Shown here: positions 56,375-56,603 of the stretch, piece after piece
How the letters are laid out: every line of letters begins with the position of its first letter
How positions within the stretch are numbered: the first letter of the stretch is position 1
DNA from: Pigmentiphaga sp. NML080357
GTDB lineage: Bacteria; Pseudomonadota; Gammaproteobacteria; Burkholderiales; Burkholderiaceae_B
Reading direction: 5' to 3'
Length of the DNA stretch: 56,603 bases
Assembly: GCF_002188465.1 (NCBI RefSeq)
Contig: NZ_NINW01000047.1
Location: 1-56,603, forward strand
Notes under the pieces: generated by a model
Database searches by the model: none
Seen by the model: only the letters and a program-made list of their open reading frames with translations
What the model was told of the DNA's origin: nothing
Position numbers and translations under genes: made by a program

Positions 56375-56603
56375 GAGGGGTGATCGATTACGTTGGGAGT
56401 TTGGTTTCTTAACACGGTCTTGTCCGATGCGCGGGCCGGGCGGGCGGTGGAGCGCAGCGAAGCCGGTCCCGCTGCGCGGGACTTCCCGGAGTTGGCGCGG
56501 TCGGCGGGGCGGGCGTGAACTCGCGCGGGAACAGCCCCCCGGGCTGTTCCTACTGCCGCGCTCAAACATGCACGCCCTTGCTTCCCCGCCGACCGCCCCC
56601 ACC
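56375..56603. other. Downstream region of the nir operon with palindromes
   Basis: 229 bases with no supported gene. gtcccgc-tgc-gcgggac (about 56467-56483) and ggaacagccc-ccc-gggctgttcc (56528-56550) are strong palindromes without T-runs. They could be chromosomal repeat elements or a factor-dependent termination region. Confidence 0.5.
56528..56550. repeat. Perfect 10-bp palindrome downstream of cobA
   Basis: ggaacagccc and gggctgttcc with a three-base ccc loop, 154 bases after the cobA stop. No T-run follows. Resembles short dispersed palindromic elements, but copy number cannot be seen in this window. Confidence 0.5.

Overview
The window joins most of a lambda-like siphoprophage (about 1-38.5 kb, left end cut by the window edge) to beta-proteobacterial chromosome (about 38.6-56.6 kb). 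The chromosomal order tRNA-Phe, hemA, prfA, prmC, grxD, the high GC content and the nitrate-assimilation cluster suggest Burkholderiales, probably Alcaligenaceae (Bordetella/Achromobacter-like). That placement is inferred from gene order and protein flavour, not from a search.

Prophage, read right to left because nearly all genes are on the minus strand. At 32.0-35.9 kb lie the integration and lysogeny genes: an XRE repressor with an ImmA-type protease, a DUF2924 protein, a large serine recombinase and its companion. At 30.6-32.0 kb is a small mercury cargo block (merR divergent from merT-merP and a GDCCVxC protein) without merA. At 22.4-30.4 kb is the early/replication block: excisionase-like HTH proteins, a BRO-N protein, an AAA ATPase, a DUF669-like protein, a Cas4-like nuclease, a P4-type primase-helicase and a RuvC-like resolvase. 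At 19.4-22.0 kb are two ParB-domain DNA methyltransferases. At 18.3-19.4 kb are two plus-strand accessory genes with matching leaders. From 18.3 kb leftward runs the head-to-tail assembly line: terminase, gpW, portal, protease/scaffold, decoration, capsid, joining proteins, tail tube, tail chaperones with a -1 frameshift site, tape measure and tail-tip proteins. Lysis genes and tail fibres are not in the window. At the right end two plus-strand genes (36.2-38.4 kb) form a cassette I cannot assign; it is the best candidate here for an undescribed system.

Chromosome. A minus-strand tRNA-Phe with its own promoter and terminator borders the prophage. hemA (first step of tetrapyrrole synthesis), prfA, prmC (methylates PrfA) and grxD follow, then a deoxyribosyltransferase-like gene, a small secreted protein and a convergent MFS drug exporter.

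From 44.6 kb to the end is a two-operon assimilatory nitrate system. nrtA-nrtB-nrtC-nasT-nasS encode uptake and sensing. nirB-nirD-nasA-cobA encode nitrite reductase, nitrate reductase and a siroheme-pathway methyltransferase. Each operon is preceded by an NtrC-type dyad, a sigma-54 -24/-12 element and a transcribed leader where a hexaloop hairpin overlaps the 5' arm of a terminator-like stem. The operon-encoded NasT (ANTAR protein) is the expected reader of these leaders, so nitrogen limitation and nitrate are sensed in series.
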